In this document: piece by piece, positions 16,347-24,927 of the stretch
Numbering within the stretch: the first letter of the stretch is position 1
How the letters are laid out: each line of letters starts with the position of its first letter
From: Streptomyces luteolus
Lineage (GTDB): Bacteria > Actinomycetota > Actinomycetes > Streptomycetales > Streptomycetaceae
Assembly (NCBI RefSeq): GCF_029968015.1
Contig: NZ_JASCIS010000034.1
Span: forward strand, 1 to 64,000
Length of the DNA stretch: 64,000 nucleotides
Direction: 5' to 3'
Notes under the pieces: generated by a model
The model's input: only the letters and a program-made list of their open reading frames with translations
The model's database searches: none
What the model was told of the DNA's origin: nothing
Translations under genes and position numbers: made by a program

Positions 16347-17720
16347 GTGACCGTAACGCCTCCGCCCCCATCCGCCACCCCCTGGTGGCACCGGCGCCCG
16401 GTCAAGGCGTGGGCGCTCGGCACGTTGCTCGCGCTGGCCGGCCTGGTGATCCTCGGCCTGGTCAGGGAGCAGACCGGCACCGAGGGCTTCCTGGTCGGCC
16501 TCGGCCTGGCCACGCTGCCGGTGCCGCTGCTGACCGCCGCGTTCCGCTGGCTGGACCGGGTCGACCCCGGGCCCTGGCGGAACCTCATATTCGCCTTCGC
16601 CTGGGGCGCCTGCGCGGCCGCGCTGATAGCGATCGTGGCGAACTCCTTCGCGACCCGCTGGATAGCCACGGCCACCGCCGACCCTGCGAGCGCCGACACC
16701 CTCGGCGCGACCGTCATAGCCCCCGTCGTCGAGGAGTGCGCCAAGGCCGCCGCCGTACTGCTCGTCTTCCTGTTCCGCAGACGGCAGTTCACCGGAATCG
16801 TGGACGGGGTGGTGATAGCCGGGGTCACCGCCACCGGCTTCGCGTTCACCGAGAACGTCCTCTATCTGGGCAACGCGTACGGCACCGACGAGGCCAGCGG
16901 CATCACCGGCCTCGCCCTCGACTCGGTCACCGCCGCGACCTTCTTCGTCCGCATCGTGATGTCGCCCTTCGCGCATCCGCTGTTCACGGTGCTGACCGGC
17001 ATCGGCTTCGGCCTCGCCGCCCGCGCCGCGCAGCGCCGGCGCGTCCTCCGCTTCCTGCTCCCCGTCCTGGGCCTCGGCCTCGCGATGGGCATGCACGCCC
17101 TCTGGAACAGCTCGGCCGTCTTCGGCCCGTACGGCTTCTTCGCCGTCTACGGCGGCTTCATGGTCCCCGCCTTCGCGCTCCTGACCTGGCTCACGGTCTG
17201 GACGCGCCAGCGCGAGCTGCGCACCATCCGGACCGAACTCCCCGTCTACGCCGCCGCCGGCTGGATCGGCCCGTACGAGGCGTACGCGCTCTCCTCGATG
17301 CGCGCCCGCCGCTTCGCCCGCGACCACGCCGCCCGCCTCGGCGGCCCGGCCGCGGCCCGGACCGTCGCGGAGTACGAGGCGTACGCGACGTCCCTGGCGT
17401 TCCTGCGGCACCGGGGACGGCACGGCCGGGCGGGCGCGGAGTTCGTCTCCCGCGAGCAGGAACTCCTCGGCGAGATCTGGAGCCGCCGCGCGACCGCCCG
17501 CCCGGCCCTGGAGCACGCGGCCCGCGCCACGGCCCCACCGATCCCCGCACCACGCCCGTACCCGTACGCGTACCCCTACCCGAACCCGTACGCCCCTCAG
17601 CCCGGCCCGCGCCTCACCTATGTGCCGCGCCAGCCGGGATACGGGCCGCCGCACCCCGCCTACGCCCCGTACACCCCCTGCGCCCCCTCCCCCGCGTACG
17701 CCCCCGGCCGCTCAGGCTGA
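16347..17720 (+). CDS. PrsW family glutamic-type intramembrane protease
   Basis: This 457-aa membrane protein has about eight hydrophobic segments in its first 300 residues and all PrsW/CPBP-like catalytic motifs. These are VVEECAKA (EE near 129), FAFTENVLY (near 168), HPLFT (near 209) and HALWN (near 250). In Bacillus, PrsW performs site-1 cleavage of an anti-sigma factor; Streptomyces paralogues may act on membrane anti-sigma proteins. The C-terminal 100 residues are Pro/Tyr-rich and probably disordered. GTG 16347 is chosen; no Shine-Dalgarno is evident, so it may be leaderless. It overlaps the convergent aldo/keto reductase gene by 9 bp. Confidence 0.88.
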   Translation: MTVTPPPPSATPWWHRRPVKAWALGTLLALAGLVILGLVREQTGTEGFLVGLGLATLPVPLLTAAFRWLDRVDPGPWRNLIFAFAWGACAAALIAIVANSFATRWIATATADPASADTLGATVIAPVVEECAKAAAVLLVFLFRRRQFTGIVDGVVIAGVTATGFAFTENVLYLGNAYGTDEASGITGLALDSVTAATFFVRIVMSPFAHPLFTVLTGIGFGLAARAAQRRRVLRFLLPVLGLGLAMGMHALWNSSAVFGPYGFFAVYGGFMVPAFALLTWLTVWTRQRELRTIRTELPVYAAAGWIGPYEAYALSSMRARRFARDHAARLGGPAAARTVAEYEAYATSLAFLRHRGRHGRAGAEFVSREQELLGEIWSRRATARPALEHAARATAPPIPAPRPYPYAYPYPNPYAPQPGPRLTYVPRQPGYGPPHPAYAPYTPCAPSPAYAPGRSG

Positions 17721-18656
17721 GGCGGCCGTCAGATCCGCCAACTCGGCGTCGGTGAGCTGGAGTTCGGCGACCTGGACGAGGGCGGGCAGCTGCTCGACCG
17801 TACGGGCCGAGGCGATCGGCGCGACCACGGTCGGCTGCGCGGCGAGCCAGGCGAGGGCGACGGTGGCGAGCTCGGCGTCGTGCGCGGCCGCGACCCGGTC
17901 GAGCGCGTCGAGCACCTTGAGGCCGCGCTCGGTGTCCAGATGACCGCCCGCGCTCTGCGCCCGCACGCTGTCCACGCTCGCGCCCGGCCGGTACTTGCCG
18001 GTGAGGAAGCCGGAGGCGAGGGAGTAGTACGGCACCGCGGCGAGCCCGGTCCGGGAGGCGACCTCCTGGAGCGGGCCCTCGTACGTGTCGCGGGAGACGA
18101 GGTTGTAGTGCGGTTGCAGCGCGACGTACCGCGCGAGGCCCTCGCGCTCGGCGAATTCGAGGGACTCGGTCAGGCGCTCGGCCGAGATGTTGGAGGCGGC
18201 GACGGCGCGCACGGTGCCCGCGCGGGCCAGCTCGTCGAGGGCGGTGACGATGTCCTCGACGGGGACGGCCGGGTCGTCGAAGTGCGTGTAGTACAGGTCG
18301 ATGTAGTCCGTGCCGAGGCGGCGCAGGGAGTCCTCGACGCCCCGCTTGATGGTGTTCGGAGCCAGGCCCTTGGCGCTTTCGAGGGCGCCGACCTTGGTGG
18401 CGAGGACGATGTCGGCGCGGTTGCCGCGGGCCGCGAGCCACTTGCCGATGACGGTCTCGGACTCACCGCCGCTGTTGCCCGGCACCCACGCGGAGTAGAC
18501 GTCGGCTGTGTCGACGAAGTTGCCGCCCGCCGCGGTGTAGGCGTCGAGGACGGCGAAGGACTGCTCCTCGTCGGCACTCCAGCCGAAGACGTTGCCGCCG
18601 AGGGCGAGCGGGAAGACCGAGAGGTCGGACGAGCCGAGATGGCGCAGAGAGGTCAT
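17712..18656 (-). CDS. aldo/keto reductase
   Basis: This 314-aa NADPH-dependent oxidoreductase has a TIM-barrel fold. The catalytic tetrad is visible: Asp and Tyr in VDTADVYSAW (near 51-56), Lys in LATKVGALE (near 84) and His in DLYYTHFDD (near 124). The C-terminal cofactor-binding segment VAPIASARTVEQL is also present. Substrate specificity is open. ATG 18656 (TSLRHLGSSDL) is the natural start for the family; the upstream frame is non-coding. The gene converges on, and slightly overlaps, the PrsW gene. Confidence 0.9.
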   Translation of the reverse strand: MTSLRHLGSSDLSVFPLALGGNVFGWSADEEQSFAVLDAYTAAGGNFVDTADVYSAWVPGNSGGESETVIGKWLAARGNRADIVLATKVGALESAKGLAPNTIKRGVEDSLRRLGTDYIDLYYTHFDDPAVPVEDIVTALDELARAGTVRAVAASNISAERLTESLEFAEREGLARYVALQPHYNLVSRDTYEGPLQEVASRTGLAAVPYYSLASGFLTGKYRPGASVDSVRAQSAGGHLDTERGLKVLDALDRVAAAHDAELATVALAWLAAQPTVVAPIASARTVEQLPALVQVAELQLTDAELADLTAASA

Positions 18657-18794
18657 GGGTACGTCAACAGCCGCCGCCGACGGGCGTATTCCGGTACGGA
18701 CGTACGCGGAAGAACCCGTCCGGCGACGGCTGTGGAAGGCATGCCTCACCTCACCGATGCATGCCTCGTACCGGCAGCCCTGACCGAAGGTGGC

Positions 18795-19880
18795 TCAGAG
18801 GCTGATGCCCTTGTCGCGCAGCCACGCCCCCGGGTCCATCAGGTCGCCGCCCGGCGTCTTCACCTCGAAGTGCAGGTGCGGACCGGTGGAGTTGCCGGTG
18901 GAGCCGACCCGTCCGATGACGTCGCCGGTGGTGACCTTCTGGCCGACGCTGACGCTCATCGACGACTGGTGGTTGTACGCGAGCTCCGTGCCGTCCTCCA
19001 GCTCGACCACCGTGCGGTAGCCGTAACTGCCGGACCAGCCGGCCTCCTTGACGGTGCCGGAGTGGATCGACTTGATCGGCGTGCCCGTGGGCGCGGCGAA
19101 GTCCAGACCCGTGTGGTAGCCGGAGGCCCACATCGAACCGGCCTGTCCGTACGTGGTGCTGATGGTGTACGAGGACAGGGGGCTGACGAAGCTGCGGGCG
19201 AGCTTGGCGAGGCGCTCGGCCTCGGCCTTCCGCTTCGCCTCCTCCTCGGCCTTGCGCTTGGCCTCCGCGGCCTTCTTCTCGGCCTCGGTCTGCTGCTTCT
19301 CGGCCTCTTCGGCGGCGGCCTTCGCGGCGGCGTCGGCGGCGGCCGCCTGCTCGGCGGCCGCGGCCTCGTCCTGCTTCGACTCGGCCTGCTGCATGATGCG
19401 CGAGCGCAGCGCCTCACCGGCGTCGGCGGAGGCGGCCTGCTGCCCGCCGTCGAGCTGCGCGACGGGCGCGCCGCCCGCGGCGGCGGCCTGGGTGACACCG
19501 GAGAAGTCGCTTCCGGCGTCGGCGGATTCATCGGAGTCGGAGATCAGCGAGCCGACGCCGGGCAGGGACTCGGCGTCCGGCAGGGAATCGGTGACGCCGG
19601 AGAGGTCGGGCAGCGATATCGGTACCGGCGGACGGTCCTTGGCGGTCGCGATGCCACCGGCGCCGACCGCGGCGATGACGCCCACGCCGAGCACGGTGGA
19701 GCTGCGCGCGAAGCCGCCGCGCTGCTTGCCGACACGGTGCCGGCCGCGGACGGGACGAACGGACTCCTCGGTGGGATTCCACTCTTCCCAGGGCCCGTCG
19801 TCCTGCCCGAACGTCTGGTCACCGTCCGGGAAATACGCGGGCTCATGACCGCTCGCGCCTCTGCTGGTCGGGGTCGCCAC
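18795..19880 (-). CDS. M23 family metallopeptidase, c-di-AMP riboswitch controlled
   Basis: This 361-aa cell-wall hydrolase has a cytoplasmic Arg-rich N-terminus and one membrane segment or uncleaved signal at about 57-75 (TVLGVGVIAAVGAGGIA). An acidic stretch follows, then a long Ala/Glu/Lys coiled coil (about 150-235). The C-terminal LytM/M23 zinc peptidase domain shows the His and Asp ligands in GYHTGLDFAAP and the HLHFE motif. It would cut peptidoglycan cross-bridges or stems, or activate another hydrolase. GTG 19880 has AAGGAG nine bases upstream. A ydaO-type riboswitch immediately upstream is expected to turn it down when c-di-AMP is high. Confidence 0.92.
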   Translation of the reverse strand: MATPTSRGASGHEPAYFPDGDQTFGQDDGPWEEWNPTEESVRPVRGRHRVGKQRGGFARSSTVLGVGVIAAVGAGGIATAKDRPPVPISLPDLSGVTDSLPDAESLPGVGSLISDSDESADAGSDFSGVTQAAAAGGAPVAQLDGGQQAASADAGEALRSRIMQQAESKQDEAAAAEQAAAADAAAKAAAEEAEKQQTEAEKKAAEAKRKAEEEAKRKAEAERLAKLARSFVSPLSSYTISTTYGQAGSMWASGYHTGLDFAAPTGTPIKSIHSGTVKEAGWSGSYGYRTVVELEDGTELAYNHQSSMSVSVGQKVTTGDVIGRVGSTGNSTGPHLHFEVKTPGGDLMDPGAWLRDKGISL

Positions 19881-20246
19881 TGGGGCGCACTCCTTTCCTT
19901 CCTTCTCGCCTACCGGGTTAGCTGACGGGTTCGGAACAGGAAGGTTTCCTACGGACGAAGAACGCCCGATTCACCCCAAGTTGGTGGTTCCCCGGCTCCC
20001 TTGCGGGATTAGGCGTGTGCGCACGGAGCCGACTCTTGTGACGGCTGGGACGACCGCGCTGCGTTATCGAACGTTAATAGACAGCGGCATCGGATTCCAA
20101 GCCGTTCCGACTGATCGTTCACGACTCTGGCCAAGGCTTTTTCGGACACGAGGGGGCGGAACCGGGCGAGTTGACTCCTCCGCTTACACCTCTCACGGCC
20201 TTCTGTTTTCTGACGTTGCGTCATTTGTTATGCGGAGGGCGGCGCT
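19881..20246. other. leader and promoter region of the M23 peptidase gene
   Basis: This 366-bp gap holds the riboswitch at about 19905-20030 and, upstream of it, an AT-richer stretch (20060-20110) that probably contains the promoter. No coding frame is convincing. The right end carries the 3' end of the SpoIIE-type phosphatase transcript arriving on the same strand. Confidence 0.6.
19905..20030 (-). ncRNA. c-di-AMP (ydaO-yuaA) riboswitch
   Basis: Read on the minus strand, the leader shows the conserved ydaO blocks in order. GGGAGCCGGGGAACC is at about 20000-19986, TTGGGGTGAATC at about 19982-19969, and a TAGGAAACCTTCC hairpin follows. CCGAACCCGTCAGCTAACC and GGTAGGCG end at about 19907. This class binds c-di-AMP, and in actinobacteria it commonly precedes cell-wall hydrolase genes, as here. 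The AAGGAG site of the peptidase lies about 15 nt further on. Confidence 0.9.
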
Positions 20247-21449
20247 TCACTCACGCAGGGTGACAGCGTCGGCGGCCTCCGGCTCCTCCCCCGAGGGCCG
20301 CCGCACCCCGAGCAGCGCCATGTCGTCGGTCATGCCCGAGCCCTCGGTGTGCGCCCGTACCTCCTCGGCCACCGTGGCGAGCAGGGAGTCCGGCGCGGTG
20401 AACATCCGGCCGCTGAGCCGCGCCGCCGGATCGTAGAACTCCCCCGCCTCGTTCCGCGCCTCGGAGAGCCCGTCGGTGTAGAAGAGCAGTGTCGCCCCGG
20501 CCGGGAACCAGCACTCACCGGCGCGGTCCGGCCAGATCCCCAGGTCCCCCATGCCGAGCGGCAGCGCGGGCTCCTCCGTCGCGAGCACCCACAACCGCCC
20601 GCCCGCGGACAGCATCAGCGGCTCCGGATGGCCCCGGTTGATGAACCGTACGACCTCACGGCCGTGCGGCATCTCCGCGAGCACCGCCGTCGTGAACCCC
20701 TCGAAGGCGTCGAGGCCCAAGCGCCGGGTTCCCTCGCGCGCGAGCGCGCGCTCGAGCCGCTGGGCGACCGCCTCCAGCGTCGCCTCCTGCTCGGCCGCCT
20801 CCCGGAACGCGCCGATCACCACGGCCACGGCCTCCACCGCGCCCAGCCCCTTGCCGCGCACATCGCCCACGACGAGGCGTACGCCGTGCGGAGTGTCCTG
20901 CACCGCGTACAGGTCACCCCCGATGAACGCGTCCGCCTGCGCCGCCTCGTACCGCGCCGCGATCTGCAGGCCCCCGATCCGCGAGGCCGGTTCGGGCAGC
21001 ACGGCGCGCTGGGCGGCCTCCGCGATCTCCCGCGCGGAGGCGAGTTTCTCTCCGCGCTGGCGTACGACGACATTGATGAGCACGGCGAGCGCGGACACCG
21101 TGACCACGTTGATCAGCTCGGTCACCTCCTGCGGCCGCCCGGCCGTCCCGTAGTACAACTGCAGCAGCACCACGGAGGTGGACGCGGCGACCCCCGTGAG
21201 CACCGTGCCGAGCAGCCCGAAGAACGGGGCCGCGACGAGCGGCGCCGCCGAGAACAGCGGGGCCGCCGTGAACCGCGGCGGGGTGAGCAGCGCGGAGACG
21301 AGCCCGATGCCGATGAGCAGCGTCGGCAGGCTGCGGACGAACGCGTGGGCCTGAGCGTGCATGATCGGCCGCTTCGGCTCTTCGAGGGGAGACCGGCGAC
21401 GCGGACCACGTCCGCCCCGCCGCCCGCCTCGCGCTCCTCGCTGCCCCAC
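20247..21449 (-). CDS. membrane-bound SpoIIE/PP2C family serine phosphatase
   Basis: This 400-aa protein has a basic N-terminus and three to four membrane helices between about residues 30 and 125. The cytoplasmic PPM-type phosphatase domain covers about 150-385. Metal-binding motifs are clear: FIGGDLYAV, VGDVRGKGLGA and GMTDDMALLGV. Such phosphatases act on anti-anti-sigma proteins in stress or development switches, and the membrane part may sense the envelope. GTG 21449 has a perfect AGGAGG six bases upstream; the open frame above it is excluded on that basis. It has no ATPase domain, unlike the phosphatase at 2302. Confidence 0.87.
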   Translation of the reverse strand: MGQRGARGGRRGGRGPRRRSPLEEPKRPIMHAQAHAFVRSLPTLLIGIGLVSALLTPPRFTAAPLFSAAPLVAAPFFGLLGTVLTGVAASTSVVLLQLYYGTAGRPQEVTELINVVTVSALAVLINVVVRQRGEKLASAREIAEAAQRAVLPEPASRIGGLQIAARYEAAQADAFIGGDLYAVQDTPHGVRLVVGDVRGKGLGAVEAVAVVIGAFREAAEQEATLEAVAQRLERALAREGTRRLGLDAFEGFTTAVLAEMPHGREVVRFINRGHPEPLMLSAGGRLWVLATEEPALPLGMGDLGIWPDRAGECWFPAGATLLFYTDGLSEARNEAGEFYDPAARLSGRMFTAPDSLLATVAEEVRAHTEGSGMTDDMALLGVRRPSGEEPEAADAVTLRE

Positions 21450-21602
21450 CGGTCGCCTCCTGCCCCGTCCGCAGTGTCGGCGGACCACTGCCGCTCCTGT
21501 CCCAGGGTTTCCGCCCGGGAGGCGACGAGCGACTCCTCGTCGGCCGTACGAGTTACTGGGGCCGGGGGAAACGGGGGTGGCACGAGGGGTCACCGGGATG
21601 GC

Positions 21603-21608
21603 GTACAC
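21603..21608 (+). promoter_or_regulatory. -10 element of tRNA-fMet promoter
   Basis: TACACT at 21603-21608 lies 14 bp before the tRNA, which fits transcription starting a few bases upstream of the mature 5' end. Confidence 0.4.
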
Positions 21609-21621
21609 TTGTGTTCACCGA

Positions 21622-21695
21622 CGCGGGGTGGAGCAGCTCGGTAGCTCGCTGGGCTCATAACCCAGAGGTCGCAGGTTCAAATCCTGTCCCCGCTA
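21622..21695 (+). tRNA. initiator tRNA-fMet (CAT)
   Basis: A 74-nt cloverleaf with anticodon CAT. Two initiator hallmarks are present: three consecutive G-C pairs at the base of the anticodon stem (GGG/CCC) and a mismatch at position 1-72 (C-T). CCA is not encoded. A perfect hairpin follows at 21702. Confidence 0.95.
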
Positions 21696-21701
21696 CTGAA
21701 A

Positions 21702-21739
21702 CATCAGGCCCGGCACATTCCGATGTGCCGGGCCTGATG
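21702..21739 (+). terminator. strong hairpin after tRNA-fMet
   Basis: A perfect 17-bp stem (CATCAGGCCCGGCACAT at 21702-21718 with its complement at 21723-21739) closes on a TCCG tetraloop seven bases after the tRNA. Confidence 0.85.
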
Positions 21740-21897
21740 CGTGTCGCACTCCCTGCGACCTGCGACTGGCTCGGCTCGGGCTCGGGCTACGGCTGGTCGT
21801 CGAGGACGCCCGCCTTCGCCACGCGGGCGGTACGGGACCAGTGCCTCCCCGAAGGTCCGTCAACTCAGGGCCCACACGGCTCACACAGGCTGAACCT

Positions 21898-22674
21898 TCA
21901 ACTGGCGGGCGCCGCAAGCCGGAAGCCCACGCCGATCGCCACGAGGTCCTCCTCGTACGCACCGTGGCGACGGGCACAGCGCGCCAGGTCCCGGTCGTGC
22001 CGGAACGCCCCGCCGCGGGTGATGTGCGGGTCGAACGCCCAGTCCTCCACGGCCGGAACCGCATTCGGCGCGCCGGGGTAGGGGGCGTAGAGCGTGGATG
22101 TCCACTCGTCGGCGTTGCCCGCCATGTCGAGCACGCCGAACGGGCTGGCTCCCTCGGGGAACGAGCCGACCGGGGTGGTGGTCCGCATACCGAGGTCCAC
22201 GAGGTTGGCCAGTCCGGTCCGGTACTCGTCCCCCCAGGGGAACTCCCGCCCGTCGTCCCCCCGGGCAGCGCGCTCCCACTCGTCCTCCGAGGGCAGCCGC
22301 ACACCTACCCCGCCGAGCAGCGCGTCGATCCAACCGCAGTACGCGACGGCTTCCCCCCAGGGGACACCGGTCACGGGATGGTCGGCCGACCCGCGCGGCG
22401 CCGGCCGCCCGGTGTCCGCGGCGAACTCCGCCCACTGCCCGACGGTCACCGGGACACGTCCGATCAGGAACGCCGGTACGTGAACCTCCGCCCGCGGCGC
22501 CTCCTTCAGGTACCACTTCACCGGCACCCCGGTGTCCCGATACCGCTCGGCAACCCCCGGCACGTCCCCCTCGGCTGTCCCCCGCGCCACGATCCCCGCG
22601 GGAACCCGAACCCAGTCCACCTGCGGGGCAGGCAAACGGTGTTGCGACTGGTTCTGGTCCTGGTTCTGGTTCAT
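21898..22674 (-). CDS. formylglycine-generating enzyme (SUMF1) family protein
   Basis: This 258-aa cytoplasmic protein has the FGE-sulfatase fold. Typical segments are MNQNQ-start linker, VPAG near 22, VPVTVGQWAEF, HPVTGVPWGEAVAYC, RLPSEDEWERAARG, GNADEWTS and a C-terminal RGGAFRHDRDLARCARRHG. True FGE oxidises a sulfatase cysteine to formylglycine, but most family members act on other substrates or bind copper differently. Only one of the two active-site cysteines is obvious, so the exact reaction is open. No sulfatase lies nearby. ATG 22674 follows GAGGAG by eight bases. A terminator separates it from the small peptide gene upstream. Confidence 0.83.
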   Translation of the reverse strand: MNQNQDQNQSQHRLPAPQVDWVRVPAGIVARGTAEGDVPGVAERYRDTGVPVKWYLKEAPRAEVHVPAFLIGRVPVTVGQWAEFAADTGRPAPRGSADHPVTGVPWGEAVAYCGWIDALLGGVGVRLPSEDEWERAARGDDGREFPWGDEYRTGLANLVDLGMRTTTPVGSFPEGASPFGVLDMAGNADEWTSTLYAPYPGAPNAVPAVEDWAFDPHITRGGAFRHDRDLARCARRHGAYEEDLVAIGVGFRLAAPAS

Positions 22675-22722
22675 TACGGCTGCTCCTCGGTCTTCGCGGA
22701 CCGCGCTCATGGGCGGCATACG

Positions 22723-22750
22723 AAAAGGGCCCGCACCGGCGGGCCCTTTT
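22723..22750. terminator. bidirectional rho-independent terminator
   Basis: AAAAGGGCCCGC at 22723-22734 pairs with GCGGGCCCTTTT at 22739-22750 around a 4-nt loop. A and T runs flank the stem on both sides. It sits between the small peptide gene (ending at 22769) and the FGE-like gene (starting at 22674). Confidence 0.85.
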
Positions 22751-22768
22751 CAGTGCTGGTTCGCACTC

Positions 22769-22981
22769 CTAGTTGCTGCAATATCCCACGCCGAGCACGC
22801 CGATCCCGCAGAGGATGTTCAGGCCGATTCCTGTCCAGTCGTCATCCTCCGGGCTCGGCGCGCGGTGCTCGACCGCGTTTGCCGGTCGCTCAGCTGCCAC
22901 TGCTCCTGCGCCGGCGCCGGCGCCGAAGATCATTGCAGTGGCCATCAGAGTGACGGCGGTAAGCCTGGCACGGTTCCGCAT
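22769..22981 (-). CDS. small secreted peptide, unknown function
   Basis: This 70-aa peptide has a clear signal sequence (MRNRARLTAVTLMATAMIFG, small residues AGAGAVAA before the likely cleavage). A short acidic linker leads to a hydrophobic, Gly-rich C-terminus (GIGLNILCGIGVLGVGYCSN) carrying two cysteines ten residues apart, which could form a disulfide. The mature part would be about 40 residues. It is not a chaplin: the chaplin motif is absent. A GGAGG site four bases before ATG 22981 supports translation. A terminator follows directly. The family is not recognised. Confidence 0.75.
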   Translation of the reverse strand: MRNRARLTAVTLMATAMIFGAGAGAGAVAAERPANAVEHRAPSPEDDDWTGIGLNILCGIGVLGVGYCSN

Positions 22982-23137
22982 TACGCCTCCAATACGACGG
23001 TGTACTGACTCTCAAACCGTCACCGTCAGCGCCCGACCGTGCAACGCGTGGTGGTCTGAACGGAGGGGGAGATGCCTGCGGAGGCGCCGAGATCCGAGTG
23101 CTGGGCTGAGCTTTGAGCCCCGGGCTCACAGCGAGGA

Positions 23138-24322
23138 TCATCCGGCGGTTTCGCACGCCCGGACACGGGCTGTCTCCCGCACCCGGGCCGGCCGCACCCC
23201 GACCCCGATCCAGCCGGTCAGGACCATGGCGAGCCCCGCGGGGATCAGCGCCAGTCCGGCAAGATCGACCGAATTGACTCCCCCGGCCAAGAGGCTGCTT
23301 CCCAGGGCGGCTCCCGCCGCGGAGCCGAGGTACATCGCGGCCATCTGGAAAGCGATGACCGGCATGGCCTGGGCTGGGCGGTCCTGGGTGAGTGCTTGCT
23401 GCACGGTCGGAACGCTCGCCCACCCGGCAGCTCCCCACGTGGCCGCGGCGATCAACCACACAGCCGGAGCAGAAGAGATCCAGACCGTCGCGAAGCTCGC
23501 GGCGAGTATCGCGGGCAGGACCAGAAGCAGCGCCCTCGGCCCGTATCTGTCCAACGGCTTGCCGATCAGCGCGGCCCCGGTGACGCCACCGATGCCCCAT
23601 GCCCACACGAGGGCGAAGCCCCAGCCTTGAAGACCTCGCGAGTCCGCCATGGGAAGCAGGTACGTGTAGAGGCCGAGGCTGGCCACGCCGAGCAGGAACG
23701 CCGCGACGATTCCGGCGGAGGTCCTGCCCGAGCGCAGCACTCCGAAGACCGGCGCCCCGTCCGTCCTGGGCAACGGCGGCAGCGTGCGTGCGCGGGAGGC
23801 GAGGGCGATCATGCTGAGTACGCCGACAGCGACGACCAGGGCCATGGTCCAGCGCCAGCCCCGGCTTTCGCCGATCAGCATCCCCACGGGCACTCCGGCG
23901 ACGGTCCCCGTGGACAGGCCGAAGGTGACCATCGCCATCGCCCGGCCGCGCTCTCGCTCAGTGACCATCGCCGCGGCGGTCGCGGTAGCGACAGCCGTGA
24001 GGATGCCGGCGCCCGCGCCGGCCATGACGCGGGAGCCAAGGAAGATCCCGACTCCCGGTGCGACGACCGTGATGAGGTTCCCGAGATTGAACACGCCGAG
24101 CGCGATCAGCAACGCTCGCGCGGTACTGCCTTGGGTGAGCCTTCCGGACAGCAGCGGTCCGGCCACGGCGTAGGCAGCGGTGAAGGCAGTCACCCCGAGG
24201 CCGATCACCGCGACTGTGGTCGCCAGTGAGTCGGCGATCGACGGCAGTACGCCGGCGACGACGTACGCGTCGATGCCGAGCGCGATGGCGGCGGTGACCA
24301 GGGGCCACACCTTGCGGATCAC
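23138..24322 (-). CDS. MFS transporter, drug-efflux type
   Basis: This 394-aa membrane protein has 12 predicted helices and belongs to the DHA1-like branch that includes chloramphenicol exporters such as Cmx/CmlR. Visible family segments are ALGIDAYVVAGVLPSIA in helix 1 and AGAGAGILTAVATATAAAM in helix 4, with the drug-antiporter motif C-like STGTVAGVPVGMLIG in helix 5. The GTG start at 24322 overlaps the stop of the ArsR gene (GTGA), so the two are translationally coupled. The transporter is probably derepressed when the ArsR protein leaves the DNA. Confidence 0.88.
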   Translation of the reverse strand: MIRKVWPLVTAAIALGIDAYVVAGVLPSIADSLATTVAVIGLGVTAFTAAYAVAGPLLSGRLTQGSTARALLIALGVFNLGNLITVVAPGVGIFLGSRVMAGAGAGILTAVATATAAAMVTERERGRAMAMVTFGLSTGTVAGVPVGMLIGESRGWRWTMALVVAVGVLSMIALASRARTLPPLPRTDGAPVFGVLRSGRTSAGIVAAFLLGVASLGLYTYLLPMADSRGLQGWGFALVWAWGIGGVTGAALIGKPLDRYGPRALLLVLPAILAASFATVWISSAPAVWLIAAATWGAAGWASVPTVQQALTQDRPAQAMPVIAFQMAAMYLGSAAGAALGSSLLAGGVNSVDLAGLALIPAGLAMVLTGWIGVGVRPARVRETARVRACETAG

Positions 24323-24693
24323 GCGCCCTCCTCGTCGTCCACGTCGTCCACGTCGTCCACGTCGTCCACGTCGTCCACGGGTGCCGGATAGCCGTTGAGG
24401 ACGGTCTGGATCAGTCCGGGGAACCGGGCCTCCAGATCGTCCTCACGGAGCCGGATCATGCACTTGCGCCCCTCGGCGCGTACGAAGACGATCCCGGACT
24501 CGCGCAGCAGGCTCGTGTGGTGCGTCAGCGTCGACCGCGGCAGTTCCGGGCCGAGTTCGATGCTGTCCACTTCTCCTCGCTCGACGAGCATGCGGACCAT
24601 GTTCAGCCGCAGCGGCTCGCTCAGCGCGAACAAGACCTTGGGCATCGCGATCTCTGACGTTTCCGGATGCTGGTAGACCCGCGCAGGAGTCAT
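24319..24693 (-). CDS. ArsR family transcriptional regulator
   Basis: This 124-aa winged-helix repressor shows the ArsR core ALSEPLRLNMVRMLVERGEV and recognition helix PRSTLTHHTSLLRESGIV. No metal-binding CxC pair is seen at the usual place, so the inducer need not be a metal. The C-terminus ends in an acidic repeat, five VDD units, encoded by 9-bp repeats. ATG 24693 follows GGGAGGGG; a GTG at 24726 is possible but lacks a site. It forms an operon with the MFS gene and likely controls it. Confidence 0.88.
   Translation of the reverse strand: MTPARVYQHPETSEIAMPKVLFALSEPLRLNMVRMLVERGEVDSIELGPELPRSTLTHHTSLLRESGIVFVRAEGRKCMIRLREDDLEARFPGLIQTVLNGYPAPVDDVDDVDDVDDVDDEEGA
24331..24380. repeat. 9-bp tandem repeat in arsR-like gene
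   Basis: About five copies of CGTCGTCCA lie in tandem, in frame, encoding the VDD repeats at the C-terminus of the ArsR protein. Unit length keeps the frame, so copy number can vary without breaking the gene. Confidence 0.85.
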
Positions 24694-24927
24694 CGCCCCT
24701 CCCTGATCGTTCGAAAAATCTCGCACGAAGATAGTTCGATGATTCCCGCACGGTCAAGCTCGGGCGCGGATCGCCTTGACGACCCGTCACATCCGCATCA
24801 CCACCAGCCCGTCCGCTCACGCATCGCCCGCACAAGCCCCGCGCAACGCAGAAACGCCCGCCCCCACCGAAGTGGAGTCGGGCGCTTCTCAGCAGGTCAG
24901 ACGGGGTTTCCGTAGACCCTCGCGTCG

